From NCBI RefSeq assembly GCF_000935045.1, contig NZ_JYKS01000007.1, forward strand, positions 248,001-312,000: DNA of 64,000 nucleotides, given 5' to 3'. Of this stretch, positions 63,705 to 64,000 are shown piece by piece. The notes under the pieces were generated by a model, which did no database searches, was not told where the DNA came from, and saw only the letters and a list, made by a program, of their open reading frames with translations. Origin of the DNA: Pseudomonas sp. 10-1B (GTDB taxonomy: Bacteria > Pseudomonadota > Gammaproteobacteria > Pseudomonadales > Pseudomonadaceae). How positions within the stretch are numbered: position 1 is the stretch's first letter; each line of letters opens with the position of its first letter. Both the position numbers and the translations under genes were made by a program.

Positions 63705-64000
63705 CTAGAAGAAACTCAAGCCGACGTGGAACAGCTTCTCCACATCGCGAATGTGCTTTTTATCCACAACGAACAGGATCACATGATCACCCGTTTCGAT
63801 CACGGTGTCGTCGTGGGCGATCATCACCTCTTCGTCACGGATGATCGCACCGATGGTGGTGCCTGGTGGCAGGGCGATGTCCTCGATGGCCTTGCCGACC
63901 ACCTTGCTCGACTTCGAATCCCCGTGCGCCACCGCCTCGATGGCCTCGGCCGCACCGCGGCGCAGCGAGTGCACGCTGACGATGTCGCCACGGCGCACGT
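63705..64000 (-). CDS. trkA: Trk potassium uptake regulatory protein TrkA, C-terminal part (5' end outside window)
   Basis: The visible 98 codons encode the last RCK_C domain: [20 protein letters not shown], then [47 protein letters not shown]. This is the C terminus of TrkA, the cytoplasmic NAD-binding gate of the Trk K+ channel. Confidence 0.92.
   Translation of the reverse strand, partial: VRRGDIVSVHSLRRGAAEAIEAVAHGDSKSSKVVGKAIEDIALPPGTTIGAIIRDEEVMIAHDDTVIETGDHVILFVVDKKHIRDVEKLFHVGLSFF

Overview
The window is a stretch of a Pseudomonas chromosome, most likely the P. putida group, centred on the replication origin. The evidence is the canonical origin gene order (glmS, glmR, glmU, atp operon, parB, parA, rsmG, mnmG ... 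mnmE, yidC, yidD, rnpA, rpmH, oriC, dnaA, dnaN, recF, gyrB), the high G+C codon use, the 44-residue L34 protein and the parS sites of Pseudomonas type. Genes left of the origin point left and dnaA-gyrB point right, as expected for replication-co-oriented core genes.

Region 1 (1-17.3 kb) is accessory DNA between the 3' end of a dihydrolipoyl dehydrogenase gene and glmS. It holds an IS30-family relic and an RpiR regulator. A polar amino-acid ABC transporter operon follows, with an embedded M14-type deacylase gene. Next are an L-lysine 2-monooxygenase gene (davB-like) and a lower-G+C operon: proV, proW, proX, an Asp/Glu-racemase-fold enzyme, a single-chain triple Rid-domain protein and a second M14-type deacylase, with a divergent LysR regulator. 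Just downstream of glmS lies a decayed tnsA gene and two 17-bp direct repeats at the distance where Tn7 inserts, so part of this region was probably delivered by a Tn7-like element at attTn7.

Region 2 (17.3-45.7 kb) is core: cell-wall precursor synthesis (glmS, glmR, glmU), F1Fo ATP synthase, chromosome partition, tRNA modification (mnmG, mnmE), membrane insertion (yidC, yidD), RNase P protein, and replication initiation (dnaA, dnaN, recF, gyrB). Two clusters of DnaA boxes are visible: the usual one between rpmH and dnaA, and another next to mnmG. A 389-codon gene of unknown function sits between mnmG and mnmE on the opposite strand.

Region 3 (45.7-47.4 kb) is a scar: an intact small putative antitoxin gene, a Doc/Fic-type toxin gene destroyed by frameshifts and an internal deletion, an IS5-family relic, a nested inverted repeat and two of the four parS sites.

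Region 4 (47.4-64 kb) is again core-like: an RcnB-like periplasmic protein; a sulfide/persulfide oxidation unit (FisR-type sigma54 activator, persulfide dioxygenase, sulfide:quinone oxidoreductase, TauE-type exporter) with a visible sigma54 promoter; a LysR regulator; a GMC oxidoreductase with an MHS-type transporter; hdtS/plsC, gmhB, glyS, glyQ; tag; a lipid A acyltransferase; a TPR protein; and the 3' end of trkA. Several REP-type inverted repeats punctuate the intergenic spaces. No tRNA, rRNA or CRISPR array was seen.
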